The notes under the pieces are model-generated. The model was not told the origin of the DNA. It saw nothing but the letters and a program-made list of their open reading frames with translations, and made no database searches. A stretch of 64,000 bases of DNA from Mycobacterium lentiflavum. GTDB taxonomy: Bacteria; Actinomycetota; Actinomycetes; Mycobacteriales; Mycobacteriaceae. Positions 35,180 to 43,654 of this stretch are shown here, one piece after another. The translations under genes and the position numbers were made by a program. Every line of letters starts with the position of its first letter. Within the stretch, counting starts at the first letter, position 1. Location of the stretch: the NCBI RefSeq assembly GCF_022374895.2, contig NZ_CP092423.2:2852001-2916000 (forward strand), in the 5' to 3' direction.

Positions 35180-36520
35180 ATGAGTGCGCTACCTGCAGGG
35201 CGGCACTTTTTTCGCAACGACGACGGATACGAAGACGCCCGCCGCGGCACGGTATGGAACCAACGAGTCCCCGCGCGCTACCCGGACCTGATCGTTCAGG
35301 CCGTCGATACCGACGACATCGTCAGCGCCCTGCGCTACGCCAAGGCCAATGGCCTCAAGGTGAACATCCGGTCGGGCGGCCACAGCTGGGCGGCCAACCA
35401 CCTGCGCGACGGAGCCGTGCTGCTCGACGTCAACCGGATCAACCACGCGAATATCGATGCCGAAAAGGGCGTCGCCGTCGTCGGTCCCGGCAAGGGTGGC
35501 AGCATCCTGATGGCCGAGCTGGAAGCGCAGAATCTCTTCTTCCCCGCCGGGCACTGCAAGGGTGTGTGCGTCGGCGGATACCTACTGCAGGGCGGGTACG
35601 GCTGGAACAGCCGGATCTGGGGCCTGGCGTGTGAAAACGTCATCGGTCTGGACGTGATCACTGCCGAGGGCGAACAAATCCATTGCGACGCAGACAATCA
35701 CGCGGACCTGTACTGGGCCGCACGCGGCGCCGGTCCGGGCTTTTTCGGCGTGGTCACCTCGTTCTACCTGAAGCTCTACCCTCGCCCCGGCGTCTGCGGC
35801 ACCAGCGTCTACGTGTATCCGATCGAGTTCGCCGACGAGATCTACACGTGGGCGCGCAACGTCAGCGCCGAGGTGGACCGTCGCGTCGAAATGCAAATCG
35901 TGGCAAGCAGAAGCGTCCCGAACATGAACCTCGACAGGCCTGCCATCACCTTCGCGTCGCCGGCATTCGCCGACACCGAGAAGGAAGCCGAGGAGGCCCT
36001 GGCCATCTTCGGTACGGTGCCGGTTGTCGACAAGGCGTTGGTTGCAATTCCTTACATGCCAACCGATATGCCCACCTGGTACACCGCCGTGATGAGCAAC
36101 TACCTGCCCGACCACCGCTACGCCGCCGACAACATGTGGACGTCGGCCTCCGCCGAAGATCTGCTGCCGGGCATTCACAACATCATCGACACGATTCCCG
36201 ACCACCCGTCGCACTTCCTGTGGCTGAACTGGGGGCCGTCGCCGGCCCGCCCGGACATGGCCTACAGCATCGAAGACGAGGTCTACCTGGCTCTGTACGG
36301 CGCCTGGAAGAACGAATCCGACGACGCGAAGTACGGCGACTGGGCCCGTTCCAACATGGCCGCGATGTCGCATCTGGCCACCGGCATTCAGCTCGCTGAC
36401 GAGAATCTCGGCCAGCGTCCGGCCCGATTCGCCAGTGACGCGGCCATGGCCCGCCTGGATAAAATACGAACGGCCTACGACCCAGATGGTCTGTTCAACG
36501 CGTGGATGGGACGACTCTGA
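35180..36520 (+). CDS. BBE-type FAD-linked oxidoreductase, Rv1774-like
   Basis: Flavoprotein oxidase of 446 residues in the berberine bridge enzyme/VAO family; Rv1774 has the same length. The FAD domain has IRSGGHSWAANH, where His is the usual covalent flavin link, and FPAGHCKGVCVGGYLLQGG, which offers Cys for a second link. The C-terminus carries the DPDGLFN-like closing motif (YDPDGLFNAWMG). AAGGAG precedes the ATG at 35180. Its stop overlaps the next start (TGATGG). Substrate unknown. Confidence 0.92.
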   Translation: MSALPAGRHFFRNDDGYEDARRGTVWNQRVPARYPDLIVQAVDTDDIVSALRYAKANGLKVNIRSGGHSWAANHLRDGAVLLDVNRINHANIDAEKGVAVVGPGKGGSILMAELEAQNLFFPAGHCKGVCVGGYLLQGGYGWNSRIWGLACENVIGLDVITAEGEQIHCDADNHADLYWAARGAGPGFFGVVTSFYLKLYPRPGVCGTSVYVYPIEFADEIYTWARNVSAEVDRRVEMQIVASRSVPNMNLDRPAITFASPAFADTEKEAEEALAIFGTVPVVDKALVAIPYMPTDMPTWYTAVMSNYLPDHRYAADNMWTSASAEDLLPGIHNIIDTIPDHPSHFLWLNWGPSPARPDMAYSIEDEVYLALYGAWKNESDDAKYGDWARSNMAAMSHLATGIQLADENLGQRPARFASDAAMARLDKIRTAYDPDGLFNAWMGRL

Positions 36521-37338
36521 TGGCCGGCGATCTTTACCTGGGTTATCGCAACGACGATGCGAACACGCCGTTCGGCAAATTCTTCAACCCCGAAATGGCG
36601 CCGCTGCCAACACATGTCGTTGAGGCGTTACAGCACGGTCCACAAGGCGGGATGGCATTGCTGGCGTTCGAAGACGCCGCGACGGTCGCTGAGGCGGGCT
36701 ACCAGCAGACCGAGAACGGCTACGGCGTCCTCGACGACGGCAGCTATCAGGTGTCGGTCCGCACCGACATGCCCCGTGTCACTCCGGCGATGTGGTCCTG
36801 GTGGTTTGGCTGGCATGGCAGTGACACCCGCCGATACAAGCTGTGGCATCCGCGGGCGCACCTGTCCGCGGCCTGGAAGGACGGCTCGAAAGATGGCGCT
36901 GACGGCCGGCGAGGCGCCCAGCGCTACATCGGCCGCTGGTCGTTGATCAGCGAGTACATCGGATCGACGATGCTCAATGGCGCAATCCAATTCGTCGATC
37001 CCGCGGAGATGGACTGTCCACCCGACAGCGACGATGCGGTGGCGATCTGCGCCCGGCTGGGCGCCAGTGACGCTCCGGTGGATGTCGGATGGTTCATCCA
37101 TCACGTCCGGTCCACGCCGACCGGATCCGAAATGCGGTCCCGGTTTTGGATGGGCGGGCCGTACATCGCGGTGCGCAACGCCCCGGGCGTCGCTTCAATA
37201 GCCCTGCGCCCCATCGCATCTCGCATCCTCGGCAACCCGGAGGCCAACGCCCGGAATCTGCTCGTGCACTGCGCCCAGGAGATGAATCACCTGGCTGGTT
37301 TCCTGCCTGAGCTCCATGCGGCGTTCGGCGACGAATAA
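36520..37338 (+). CDS. DAPG hydrolase (PhlG)-like family protein, Rv1775-like
   Basis: Protein of 272 residues, the length I recall for Rv1775. YKLWHPRAHLSAAW near residue 110 and CAQEMNHLAGFLPELH near the C-terminus look like the two zinc-ligand regions of the 2,4-diacetylphloroglucinol hydrolase fold, a C-C bond hydrolase. It is coupled to the BBE-type flavoprotein by a 2-base-class stop/start overlap, so the two probably act in sequence. Assignment to this fold is from memory of the motif and is moderate. Confidence 0.7.
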   Translation: MAGDLYLGYRNDDANTPFGKFFNPEMAPLPTHVVEALQHGPQGGMALLAFEDAATVAEAGYQQTENGYGVLDDGSYQVSVRTDMPRVTPAMWSWWFGWHGSDTRRYKLWHPRAHLSAAWKDGSKDGADGRRGAQRYIGRWSLISEYIGSTMLNGAIQFVDPAEMDCPPDSDDAVAICARLGASDAPVDVGWFIHHVRSTPTGSEMRSRFWMGGPYIAVRNAPGVASIALRPIASRILGNPEANARNLLVHCAQEMNHLAGFLPELHAAFGDE

Positions 37339-37344
37339 CCGTAT

Positions 37345-37893
37345 TCAGCCGGCATAGGCAGGTGCGACGAAGCGCTCTACCAGCCGCCGTTCGGCCTCGT
37401 CGTCGCCGACGGGCCAGTACATCAGCGACAGCACAACGCGAACTACCCACTGCGCTCCCTGTGCATCGCCGTAGGTGAGTCCGGTGAGCTCCGTGGCGAA
37501 CCCGGCCAATAGCGGTGATCCCGTGAGCCAGGCGATATCGCCGGCCCGGACCGGACTGATCATCAGCTGATACAGCGGGTCGGCGCGGATCAGCTTGAGC
37601 GCCACGGTGATGGCGGTGACGACCCGCTCCGGACCACTCATGGACTCGACGGTCTGCCGCACGGTCTCGATGATGCGCGACGCAGCGCGGGTGATGACCG
37701 CGTCGCGGATTTCGGCCTTACCGCCGGCGTAGCGGTAGATGGTGGCCCGTGAACAGTGGACGCGCTTGGCCAGCGTGTCGATGTCGAAGCGGTCCGGTCC
37801 CTCGTGTGTGATCATCTCGGTGGCGGCCGCATAGATGCGCTCGGCCGCGATTTTGCGGCGGTCGCCCCCCACCAACCAGTCGTCCCGCGGCAT
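37345..37893 (-). CDS. TetR family transcriptional regulator, Rv1776c-like
   Basis: Regulator of 182 residues. DNA-binding domain: ERIYAAATEMITHEG, then FDIDTLAKRVHCSRATIYRYAGGKAEIRDAV. Convergent with the DAPG-hydrolase-like gene (gap 6 bases) and divergent from the cyp144-like gene. In M. tuberculosis Rv1776c sits in the same place next to cyp144. Several TGAGA/TCTCA half-sites lie in the adjoining intergenic region. Confidence 0.9.
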   Translation of the reverse strand: MPRDDWLVGGDRRKIAAERIYAAATEMITHEGPDRFDIDTLAKRVHCSRATIYRYAGGKAEIRDAVITRAASRIIETVRQTVESMSGPERVVTAITVALKLIRADPLYQLMISPVRAGDIAWLTGSPLLAGFATELTGLTYGDAQGAQWVVRVVLSLMYWPVGDDEAERRLVERFVAPAYAG

Positions 37894-37919
37894 CGTTCAC
37901 CGCCCTTCGTCGCGAGAAG

Positions 37920-37967
37920 TGAGAATGCCTTTATCTCACACTGAGACAGAGCGAGTCATTTATCTCA
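37920..37967. promoter_or_regulatory. Cluster of TGAGA/TCTCA half-sites, candidate TetR operators
   Basis: TGAGA at 37920-37924 and 37942-37946 and TCTCA at 37934-37938 and 37963-37967 create nested inverted repeats: TCTCA-N3-TGAGA and TGAGA-N9-TCTCA. A further TGAGA is at 37996. They lie between the TetR gene and the cyp144-like gene. Density and symmetry suggest binding sites for that TetR protein. Confidence 0.5.
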
Positions 37968-38090
37968 CCATAGACGCAGGTGCCGGTTATCCGTTGAGAC
38001 AATTCCGAGTTCTATGCCGTATGCAGCTGGGACGCCATTGAAGACGTCATCAGCCGGCCCGAGGAATTTTCGGCGAACCTGACCGCGACA

Positions 38091-39107
38091 ATGACCTACA
38101 CGGCCGACGGTGGCATCAAGGCGTTCGAGATGGAACCGCTCGGCGGAGCGACCCACGTGCTGGCCACCGCCGACGATCCCGCCCACGCCGTGCACCGCAA
38201 GCTATTGGTGCGCCAGTTGGCGGCCCGCCGGGTTCGCGCGATCGAGCAGTTCGCGGCCGACGCCGCGGACCGGTTATGGGACGAGGCGTTACGCGACGGG
38301 CGCATCGAATGGATGGACGCCATCGCCAACCGCCTGCCGATGATGGTGGTGGCAGAGCTGATCGGGGTACCCACGACCGACGCCGCGCAGTTGATGAAGT
38401 GGGGCTACGCGGCCACCCAGACGGTAGAAGGTCTGGTCAGCGATGAGCAGCTGGCCGCTGCGGGGATCGCGGTCATGGAACTGAGCGGCTATATCAACCA
38501 GCAATTCGATCTCGCCGCGGCGGATCCGCAGGACAATCTGTTGGGTGAGCTTGCCGTTGCCTGCGCCTCGGGCGAGCTGGAGACCTGCGCCGCCCAGGTG
38601 ATGATGGTGATCTTGTTTGCGGCCGGGGGAGAGTCGACCGCGTCGCTGCTGGGCAGCGCGGCCTGGATTCTGGCGAACCGTCCCGACATCCAGCAGCAGG
38701 TGCGCGAAACTCCAACGCTACTAACGGCATTCATCGAGGAGACGCTGCGCTACGAGCCCCCGTTTCGGGGTCATTACCGACATGTGCGAAACGACACCGT
38801 GCTGGCCGGCGTCCAGCTGCCCGCAGACTCGCACCTGTTGCTGTTGTGGGGCGCGGCCAACCGCGACCCGGCCCACTTCGACAGGCCCGGCGAGTTCCTG
38901 CTGGATCGCGCCGAAACCAAGGGGCACCTCAGTTTTGGCAAAGGAGCACACTTCTGCGTCGGGGCCGCGCTGGCCCGCCTGGAAGCCAAGATCGTGTTGC
39001 GCCTGCTGCTGGATCGGACCTCGACGATCGCGCAAGCCGACGTGGGGCGATGGCTACCCAGCCTTCTCGTGCGTCGTCTCGAACGACTCGAGCTGGCCGT
39101 CAGCTGA
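38091..39107 (+). CDS. CYP144-like cytochrome P450, 5'-truncated, possible pseudogene
   Basis: The 338-residue frame keeps the I-helix (FAAGGEST), ExxR (EETLRYEP) and the heme loop FGKGAHFCVG, and resembles M. tuberculosis CYP144 (434 residues) closely. The N-terminal roughly 95 residues are missing. Homologous sequence continues upstream in frame to 37998 (SEFYAVCSWDAIEDVISRPEEF as separate pieces) and is then stopped by TGA at 37995; another stop, TAG, is at 37971, and nothing like the first 60 residues is found. The ATG at 38091 has no ribosome-binding site. Probably inactive, though M. tuberculosis has a known shorter CYP144 form. Confidence 0.75.
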   Translation: MTYTADGGIKAFEMEPLGGATHVLATADDPAHAVHRKLLVRQLAARRVRAIEQFAADAADRLWDEALRDGRIEWMDAIANRLPMMVVAELIGVPTTDAAQLMKWGYAATQTVEGLVSDEQLAAAGIAVMELSGYINQQFDLAAADPQDNLLGELAVACASGELETCAAQVMMVILFAAGGESTASLLGSAAWILANRPDIQQQVRETPTLLTAFIEETLRYEPPFRGHYRHVRNDTVLAGVQLPADSHLLLLWGAANRDPAHFDRPGEFLLDRAETKGHLSFGKGAHFCVGAALARLEAKIVLRLLLDRTSTIAQADVGRWLPSLLVRRLERLELAVS

Positions 39108-39114
39108 TCCGTGG

Positions 39115-40914
39115 CTATTTCCCGGGCGGCAGTTGGCGTGGGCCTTCGGGTCGGCGAAGCTGGCGCGGGCCCTCGCGTTGCGTCAACGTCCGTGTGCTAT
39201 CGCTGTCGGCGGGCGCCAGCGCTCGGCCGTCGGCGTCCTTGACGGAGAGCCGCGGTGCGCCTTGCTCGCCCACCTGCGGTGCCGGGTGGTGGTGAGTCTT
39301 GTGGTGCTCGCGCGATGAGGCGATCGGTTCGGGGCGCTCGGTCGTCGACGACCGCGGCGGCTTCTCGCCAGGCCCGGAGCTCTCAGTGTCGAAAGTGACT
39401 TTGCGCGTGCGCCTGAGCGCGAACGTGATCTCCTCGACCTCTTCGAACACCTGGCGCGCCGTGCGCAGCGGTGCGGTGGAGCCGTCGATGGCCCGCGCGA
39501 CGAAGGGCGGCACCAGCGGACGGATCCATCTCGCCGCGGCCCTGGTCGCGTCGGGCAGCGACGGGATGGCCGAAGGGGTCGGCTCGTCCGGGACTTCAAC
39601 CTCGCGGGCCGGCTCGACCTCCGCCGGTAGATTCTTCACCTCCGGCATCGCTTGGGAATCCGCTGCGCCGGAGGGTAATTCGGCGATAGCCCGACTGGCG
39701 GCCTCTGCCTCGGCGGCGATCGGTAGGTAGATGTCTTCCTTCACCCGCTCGAAGGCCCGAACGGGCGGAACGGGCTGCGGTCCCTCGATGGCTTCGGCTA
39801 CTCGACGACGTTGCTGCTCCCGGTCGATTTCGGTCTGCGCCTCGATGGCCAGCCGCGCCTGCGTGAGTTGGTGCTCGGCCCAGAGGATTTCGGCTTCGCG
39901 GCGGACTTCGGCCCGCTTGATCGCGATCGCGGTATCCGCATCGAGTTCGGCGCGCTCACGTTCCGCGCGGGCCGTGGCGTGGCGATCGTGGGTGGTCTCG
40001 CCGCGCCACCCCCGCAGAATCAGGGGCAGCAAGTAAACGAACGCGAAAAACGCGATGATCAACAGCCGCAACACCGACGCCCCGGAGCTCGCGAATGTGA
40101 GGTCGTTCATCGCCATCCAGCGCGCACCAAGGCCACCCGGGCCGGCATCGGCAAGCACCCGTTGGCGGGCATCGTTGACGGCCTGCTCCTCGCGGAAAAT
40201 CGTGGCGTCCAAAGCGGGTGCCTGGCTGTCGCGGGCGGCCAACGCCTTGTCAAGCTCACGCTGCGCATCGGCGAGAATCTGGTTAGCCGTCCGGGTTTCC
40301 GGCCCGGCACCGGGATCGCCGGTGATGCGAGTTTGTGGGCATGCCGGGCTGGGGTGGTATTCGCAGCGCGCGACGACGAGGGCGTTGTCCTGGCCGTTGC
40401 GGGCCTGGGTGACCGCGGCGTCGAGCCCGCCACGCGCCGCACGGGTCTGTTGCAGCGCTGCCGCCGCCTGCTCGACAGCCGGTGCCGAGTCGGCGGTATG
40501 CAGCGCCCGGTCCTCGAGATGGTGATCGATCGAGCCGGAAAAGACAACGAGCGCGGCTAGTTCGCCGACGACCACGCCGACCGCCACCGCAACGGCGACC
40601 CGTCCCGCGATACCGCGCCAACCACGCCGCGGGCCGCTCGCGATGCCGCGCGTGACCGCCCCGACCAGCAGGCCGAACACAAGCGTCAGTGCGACGATCG
40701 CGACCAGCGGCCAGCGCGCCGACGCATTAACCGCCAAGGACGCGACCAGCCAGGCCAGCACAGCTCCGAGCAGTACCACTGCACCCGCGACAGCGTGGGT
40801 GGACCGCTCGTGACGTTCACTTAACTCGCGCCAGTGCCCGCCACCAAGCCAGGCGAGTACCCCCTCGACCCGGGAGACGGCTGAGCGCGGCTCAATTACT
40901 TCGTGGGCGCCCAT
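39115..40914 (-). CDS. DUF4407-type membrane protein, Rv1779c-like
   Basis: Integral membrane protein of 599 residues. Hydrophobic segments lie at about 42-63, 68-88, 103-127 and 283-303. Between the third and fourth is an extracytoplasmic region with two cysteines and helical repeats; after the fourth is a long charged, probably coiled-coil stretch (about 310-370) and a disordered C-terminus ending in two EGPRQL repeats. The topology is that of DUF4407. Position corresponds to Rv1779c. Function unknown. Confidence 0.8.
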   Translation of the reverse strand: MGAHEVIEPRSAVSRVEGVLAWLGGGHWRELSERHERSTHAVAGAVVLLGAVLAWLVASLAVNASARWPLVAIVALTLVFGLLVGAVTRGIASGPRRGWRGIAGRVAVAVAVGVVVGELAALVVFSGSIDHHLEDRALHTADSAPAVEQAAAALQQTRAARGGLDAAVTQARNGQDNALVVARCEYHPSPACPQTRITGDPGAGPETRTANQILADAQRELDKALAARDSQAPALDATIFREEQAVNDARQRVLADAGPGGLGARWMAMNDLTFASSGASVLRLLIIAFFAFVYLLPLILRGWRGETTHDRHATARAERERAELDADTAIAIKRAEVRREAEILWAEHQLTQARLAIEAQTEIDREQQRRRVAEAIEGPQPVPPVRAFERVKEDIYLPIAAEAEAASRAIAELPSGAADSQAMPEVKNLPAEVEPAREVEVPDEPTPSAIPSLPDATRAAARWIRPLVPPFVARAIDGSTAPLRTARQVFEEVEEITFALRRTRKVTFDTESSGPGEKPPRSSTTERPEPIASSREHHKTHHHPAPQVGEQGAPRLSVKDADGRALAPADSDSTRTLTQREGPRQLRRPEGPRQLPPGK

Positions 40915-41092
40915 CAGACTCCAACACCTCCGTGGTCAAGCGTCCCAGGCCATCGGCCGACACACCGAATCGAAGCGCCGACGTGTGGCGTTGTTCACAA
41001 CGCCACACGGTGGGGGCGGATGAAGGTGAAATTCCTGCGACGCGGACAGATCAGCGAAGTTTCCGGCAAATGGCGTGAGACGGTGTAAGCCT

Positions 41093-41650
41093 ATGCAAAA
41101 CCACGACTACGTCACCTACGAAGAGTTCGGACGCAGATTCTTCGAGGTCGCCGTCACGCCCGAGCGTGTCGCCGCCGCATTCGCCGATATCGCCGGCAAC
41201 GAATTCGCGATGGAGCCGATTGCCCAGGGACCCGGCGGGATTGCCAAGGTCAGCGCAAACGTCAAGATCCAAGACCCGCGTGTCACGCGACGCTTGGGTG
41301 ACAGCATCACCTTCGTCGTTCACATTCCGCTCTCGATTGATCTGCTGCTGGATTTGCGGCTCGACAAGCAGCGTTTCCAGGTTTCCGGCGACATCGCGTT
41401 GCGCGCGACCGCACGGGCGGCCGAGCCACTGATTCTGATCGTCGACGTCGCGAAACCCCGGCCCTCCGATATCACCGTCAACGTGTCGTCGAAGTCGTTC
41501 CGCGGCGAGATATTGCGCATCCTGGCCGGTGTCGACGGGGAGATTCGCCGATTCATCGCTCAATACGTCGCCGACGAAATCGATGCGCCCCACTCGCAGG
41601 CCGCCCAAGTCATCGATGTCGAAGAGAAACTGAACGAGGCCTGGCCGTAG
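41093..41650 (+). CDS. Conserved hypothetical protein, Rv1780-like
   Basis: Soluble protein of 185 residues, close to the 187 I recall for Rv1780, and in the same position downstream of the DUF4407 gene and upstream of malQ. Pattern of alternating strands, no catalytic motif recognised. It includes SITFVVHIPLSIDLLLDLRLDKQRFQ (as consecutive short strands), resembling lipid-binding folds, but this is weak. ATG at 41093 chosen as the first after an in-frame stop region; the ribosome-binding site is poor. Confidence 0.75.
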   Translation: MQNHDYVTYEEFGRRFFEVAVTPERVAAAFADIAGNEFAMEPIAQGPGGIAKVSANVKIQDPRVTRRLGDSITFVVHIPLSIDLLLDLRLDKQRFQVSGDIALRATARAAEPLILIVDVAKPRPSDITVNVSSKSFRGEILRILAGVDGEIRRFIAQYVADEIDAPHSQAAQVIDVEEKLNEAWP

Positions 41651-41841
41651 TCGACGCGCCGGCGCCGGTGCGCGCCGGTCACGATCCGGCTGCCCACCAG
41701 TGGCCGAGCCGCGGTCCGGGCAAACGGATCCAACTGCCGAGAGCGGATGACGAATTAGTCACACCGCAAAGTCCAGTGGGCTATTGTACGGCCGTGCGAT
41801 ACCCATTTCCGCCTGATAATTCGACTACATAGGAGGTTCAC

Positions 41842-42255
41842 ATGGCCCAACGGTGGTTACTCGCGGCGACGCTGATCGCGGGACTAGCGATCTCGGGTTG
41901 TTCGTCCGGCAGCAAAACGACGACTCCCTCCGGATCAACGACAAAGAATTCCACTTCTGCGTCCGCCACGTCGAGCTCCTCGTCCAGTGAAACCACCGAG
42001 GCGGCACCGACAACCACCCTGGACATCAGCCAGTGCGTCGACGTCACCGGGGCCAACGCCGACCTGCTGACCGCGTCGGACAACGCTGGCGCTCGCAAAG
42101 CGGCAGACACTCTCGAGAAGTACAACCCGCCGGCCAAGGTCAAGGACGCGATCGAACACTTCGTCACCACCGGCGGTGCTCACTTCGACGACCCGGACTA
42201 CACGAAAAACAACAAACTCGTCAGCGACTGGGTGAAGGGCGTCTGCCCGACGTAA
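41842..42255 (+). CDS. Small lipoprotein, function unknown
   Basis: Predicted lipoprotein of 137 residues: signal peptide and lipobox ISGC at about 19-22, Ser/Thr-rich linker to about residue 60, and a small helical domain with two cysteines (SQCVDV and the near C-terminal GVCPT) that could form a disulfide. AGGAGG 8 bases upstream supports the ATG. It is one of four genes lying between the Rv1780-like gene and malQ that I do not recall at this place in M. tuberculosis. A hairpin terminator follows. Confidence 0.85.
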   Translation: MAQRWLLAATLIAGLAISGCSSGSKTTTPSGSTTKNSTSASATSSSSSSETTEAAPTTTLDISQCVDVTGANADLLTASDNAGARKAADTLEKYNPPAKVKDAIEHFVTTGGAHFDDPDYTKNNKLVSDWVKGVCPT

Positions 42256-42277
42256 CCACCGATCACGGCAAATCGAT

Positions 42278-42303
42278 TTCCGGGGCCAGCAACGGCCCCG
42301 GAA
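42278..42303 (+). terminator. Hairpin terminator after lipoprotein gene
   Basis: TTCCGGGGCC (42278-42287) and GGCCCCGGAA (42294-42303) form a perfect 10-base stem with a 6-base loop, 23 bases after the lipoprotein stop. There is no strong T-run, as is common in mycobacteria. Confidence 0.65.
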
Positions 42304-42388
42304 TCATGTCGCGCGTTTTACGGTTTCCCGGGCGGGTATGTAGCACCTCGACTGAACGCTCAGGACGGTTCAAGAGGAGCGACAAACC

Positions 42389-42817
42389 TTGGCGCAAGTA
42401 GATGTTTCGACGACGTCGGATCTGGACCCCAGTGCCGCCTGGAAATTGGCGTCCGATCTCGGTCGATTCGACGAGTGGATGACGATCTTCGGTGGTTGGC
42501 GTGGTGAGATGCCATCGACGATCGAGCAAGGCACCAAAGTGTCGTCGTGCGTCAGGGTCAAAGGATTTCGCAATGTCGTGCACTGGACGGTGACCCGCTA
42601 CGACGAGCCCAAATCGATTGAGCTGCAAGGCCGCGGTAGGGGTGGGATTCGGATCACCGTGGCGATGGACGTGACCGATACCCAGCCGGGGTCGATCTTT
42701 CACCTGAACGCCGACATCGGTGGCGGGGTGCTCAGCGGTCCGGTCGGCAAGGTCGTGGCGCGCGTGCTGCGCTCCGATGTGCGCAAGTCGGTCGAGAATC
42801 TGGCCGCACTGCAGTAA
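42389..42817 (+). CDS. SRPBCC family protein, Rv0910-like
   Basis: Protein of 142 residues with the START/polyketide-cyclase fold pattern. It resembles M. tuberculosis Rv0910, listed as the toxin of the Rv0909-Rv0910 toxin-antitoxin pair: AAWKLASDLGRFDEWMTI, then the VHWTVTRYDEPKSIEL segment and the closing VARVLRSDVRKSVENL. No Rv0909-like antitoxin lies beside it, so a toxin role here is doubtful and small-molecule binding is equally possible. The start is TTG at 42389 with GAGGAG 9 bases upstream. Confidence 0.8.
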   Translation: MAQVDVSTTSDLDPSAAWKLASDLGRFDEWMTIFGGWRGEMPSTIEQGTKVSSCVRVKGFRNVVHWTVTRYDEPKSIELQGRGRGGIRITVAMDVTDTQPGSIFHLNADIGGGVLSGPVGKVVARVLRSDVRKSVENLAALQ

Positions 42818-42825
42818 CCGACGCG

Positions 42826-43098
42826 TCAACGCGCGGGATGACGTCCGAACCACTCCCGTTCCGCCTGGCGGATTCGCCTGCCGTCCATGGCAAGCCAGTC
42901 CAGCCCGACGCCCAACGCCATCAGTCCGACGATGGCTGCCGAAAGACCAATGCCGATCTCGTCGAGGGCAAACCCCGTGATGCATACCACCAGCGCGAGC
43001 ACGGCCGCACCGACAAGGAGTATTCCGGGTGTCCGCGCGAATTGTCGCGGCGGTCCATACCGGCCATCGTCAACGGTGCTGAGGCTGTTGTGCTCCAT
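42826..43098 (-). CDS. Small membrane protein, function unknown
   Basis: Protein of 90 residues with two predicted membrane helices at about 26-45 and 49-68 and a basic C-terminus (RRIRQAEREWFGRH). No family recognised. It converges on the Rv0910-like gene with a gap of 8 bases and lies 74 bases downstream of the NTF2-like gene on the same strand. Confidence 0.65.
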   Translation of the reverse strand: MEHNSLSTVDDGRYGPPRQFARTPGILLVGAAVLALVVCITGFALDEIGIGLSAAIVGLMALGVGLDWLAMDGRRIRQAEREWFGRHPAR

Positions 43099-43172
43099 TC
43101 GACGCGGCTACCCGAAACACCGCGTGGCCAAACGACTTCGGCGCCCGGACCTTCGATCTGTGGCGAACGCGT

Positions 43173-43643
43173 TCAGTCCGGATCCCACGACAACAGTCGA
43201 CGCACCGGACGCGTCTCGATGGCGTTGACGGTCAACAGCCGGCGCGTGATCCGCCACCCCGAGTCCGTCGACTCGTACTCATCGTCGTAGCGCAAATGCC
43301 AAGCCGCGTCGAACACCTCGTCATCGCGTCGAGTCCAATGATGCGCGACGCACGCGATCCGGCCGCGCGCTGCGCCGGGACGCGGCCCGCCGTCGTACAC
43401 CTCCCCGACGATCGCGTGTTCGGTACGGGCGACCGCGGCCACCGCCGCGACGGCCCGCGCAATAGCCGGCCGGCCGCGATGCGTGTGGATCGGCGTCAAG
43501 GTGGCCGGCGGCTCGGGCACCATCAGTTCGGCCTCTATCGCGAAAAGTGCTGCCACAGACTCGAATTGACGGTCGTCGACTCCGGCGGCGTAGCGGTGCA
43601 CCAGATCGCTTAGTGCGGATCGGTCGTTCGCGGACAGCGTCAT
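43173..43643 (-). CDS. SnoaL/NTF2-like protein
   Basis: Protein of 156 residues with the NTF2-like pattern used by SnoaL-type cyclases and steroid isomerases: DLVHRYAAGVDDRQFESVAALF at the start, then HRGRPAIARAVAAV, and strands with VAHHWTRRDDEVFDAAWHLRYDDEY and DSGWRITRRLLTV. The Tyr/Asp near the start are commonly catalytic in this fold. It lies 11 bases downstream of malQ on the same strand. Substrate unknown. Confidence 0.8.
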   Translation of the reverse strand: MTLSANDRSALSDLVHRYAAGVDDRQFESVAALFAIEAELMVPEPPATLTPIHTHRGRPAIARAVAAVAAVARTEHAIVGEVYDGGPRPGAARGRIACVAHHWTRRDDEVFDAAWHLRYDDEYESTDSGWRITRRLLTVNAIETRPVRRLLSWDPD

Positions 43644-43654
43644 GGCACCCGAAG

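Noticed and set aside
38091..39107. Treating the cyp144-like frame as a complete short P450
   Set aside because: Homology clearly extends upstream of the ATG and is cut by in-frame stops; helices A to B are missing. Listed as truncated instead.
42389..42817. Calling a toxin-antitoxin module from the Rv0910-like gene
   Set aside because: No antitoxin-like gene is adjacent, and the fold is a general ligand-binding one.
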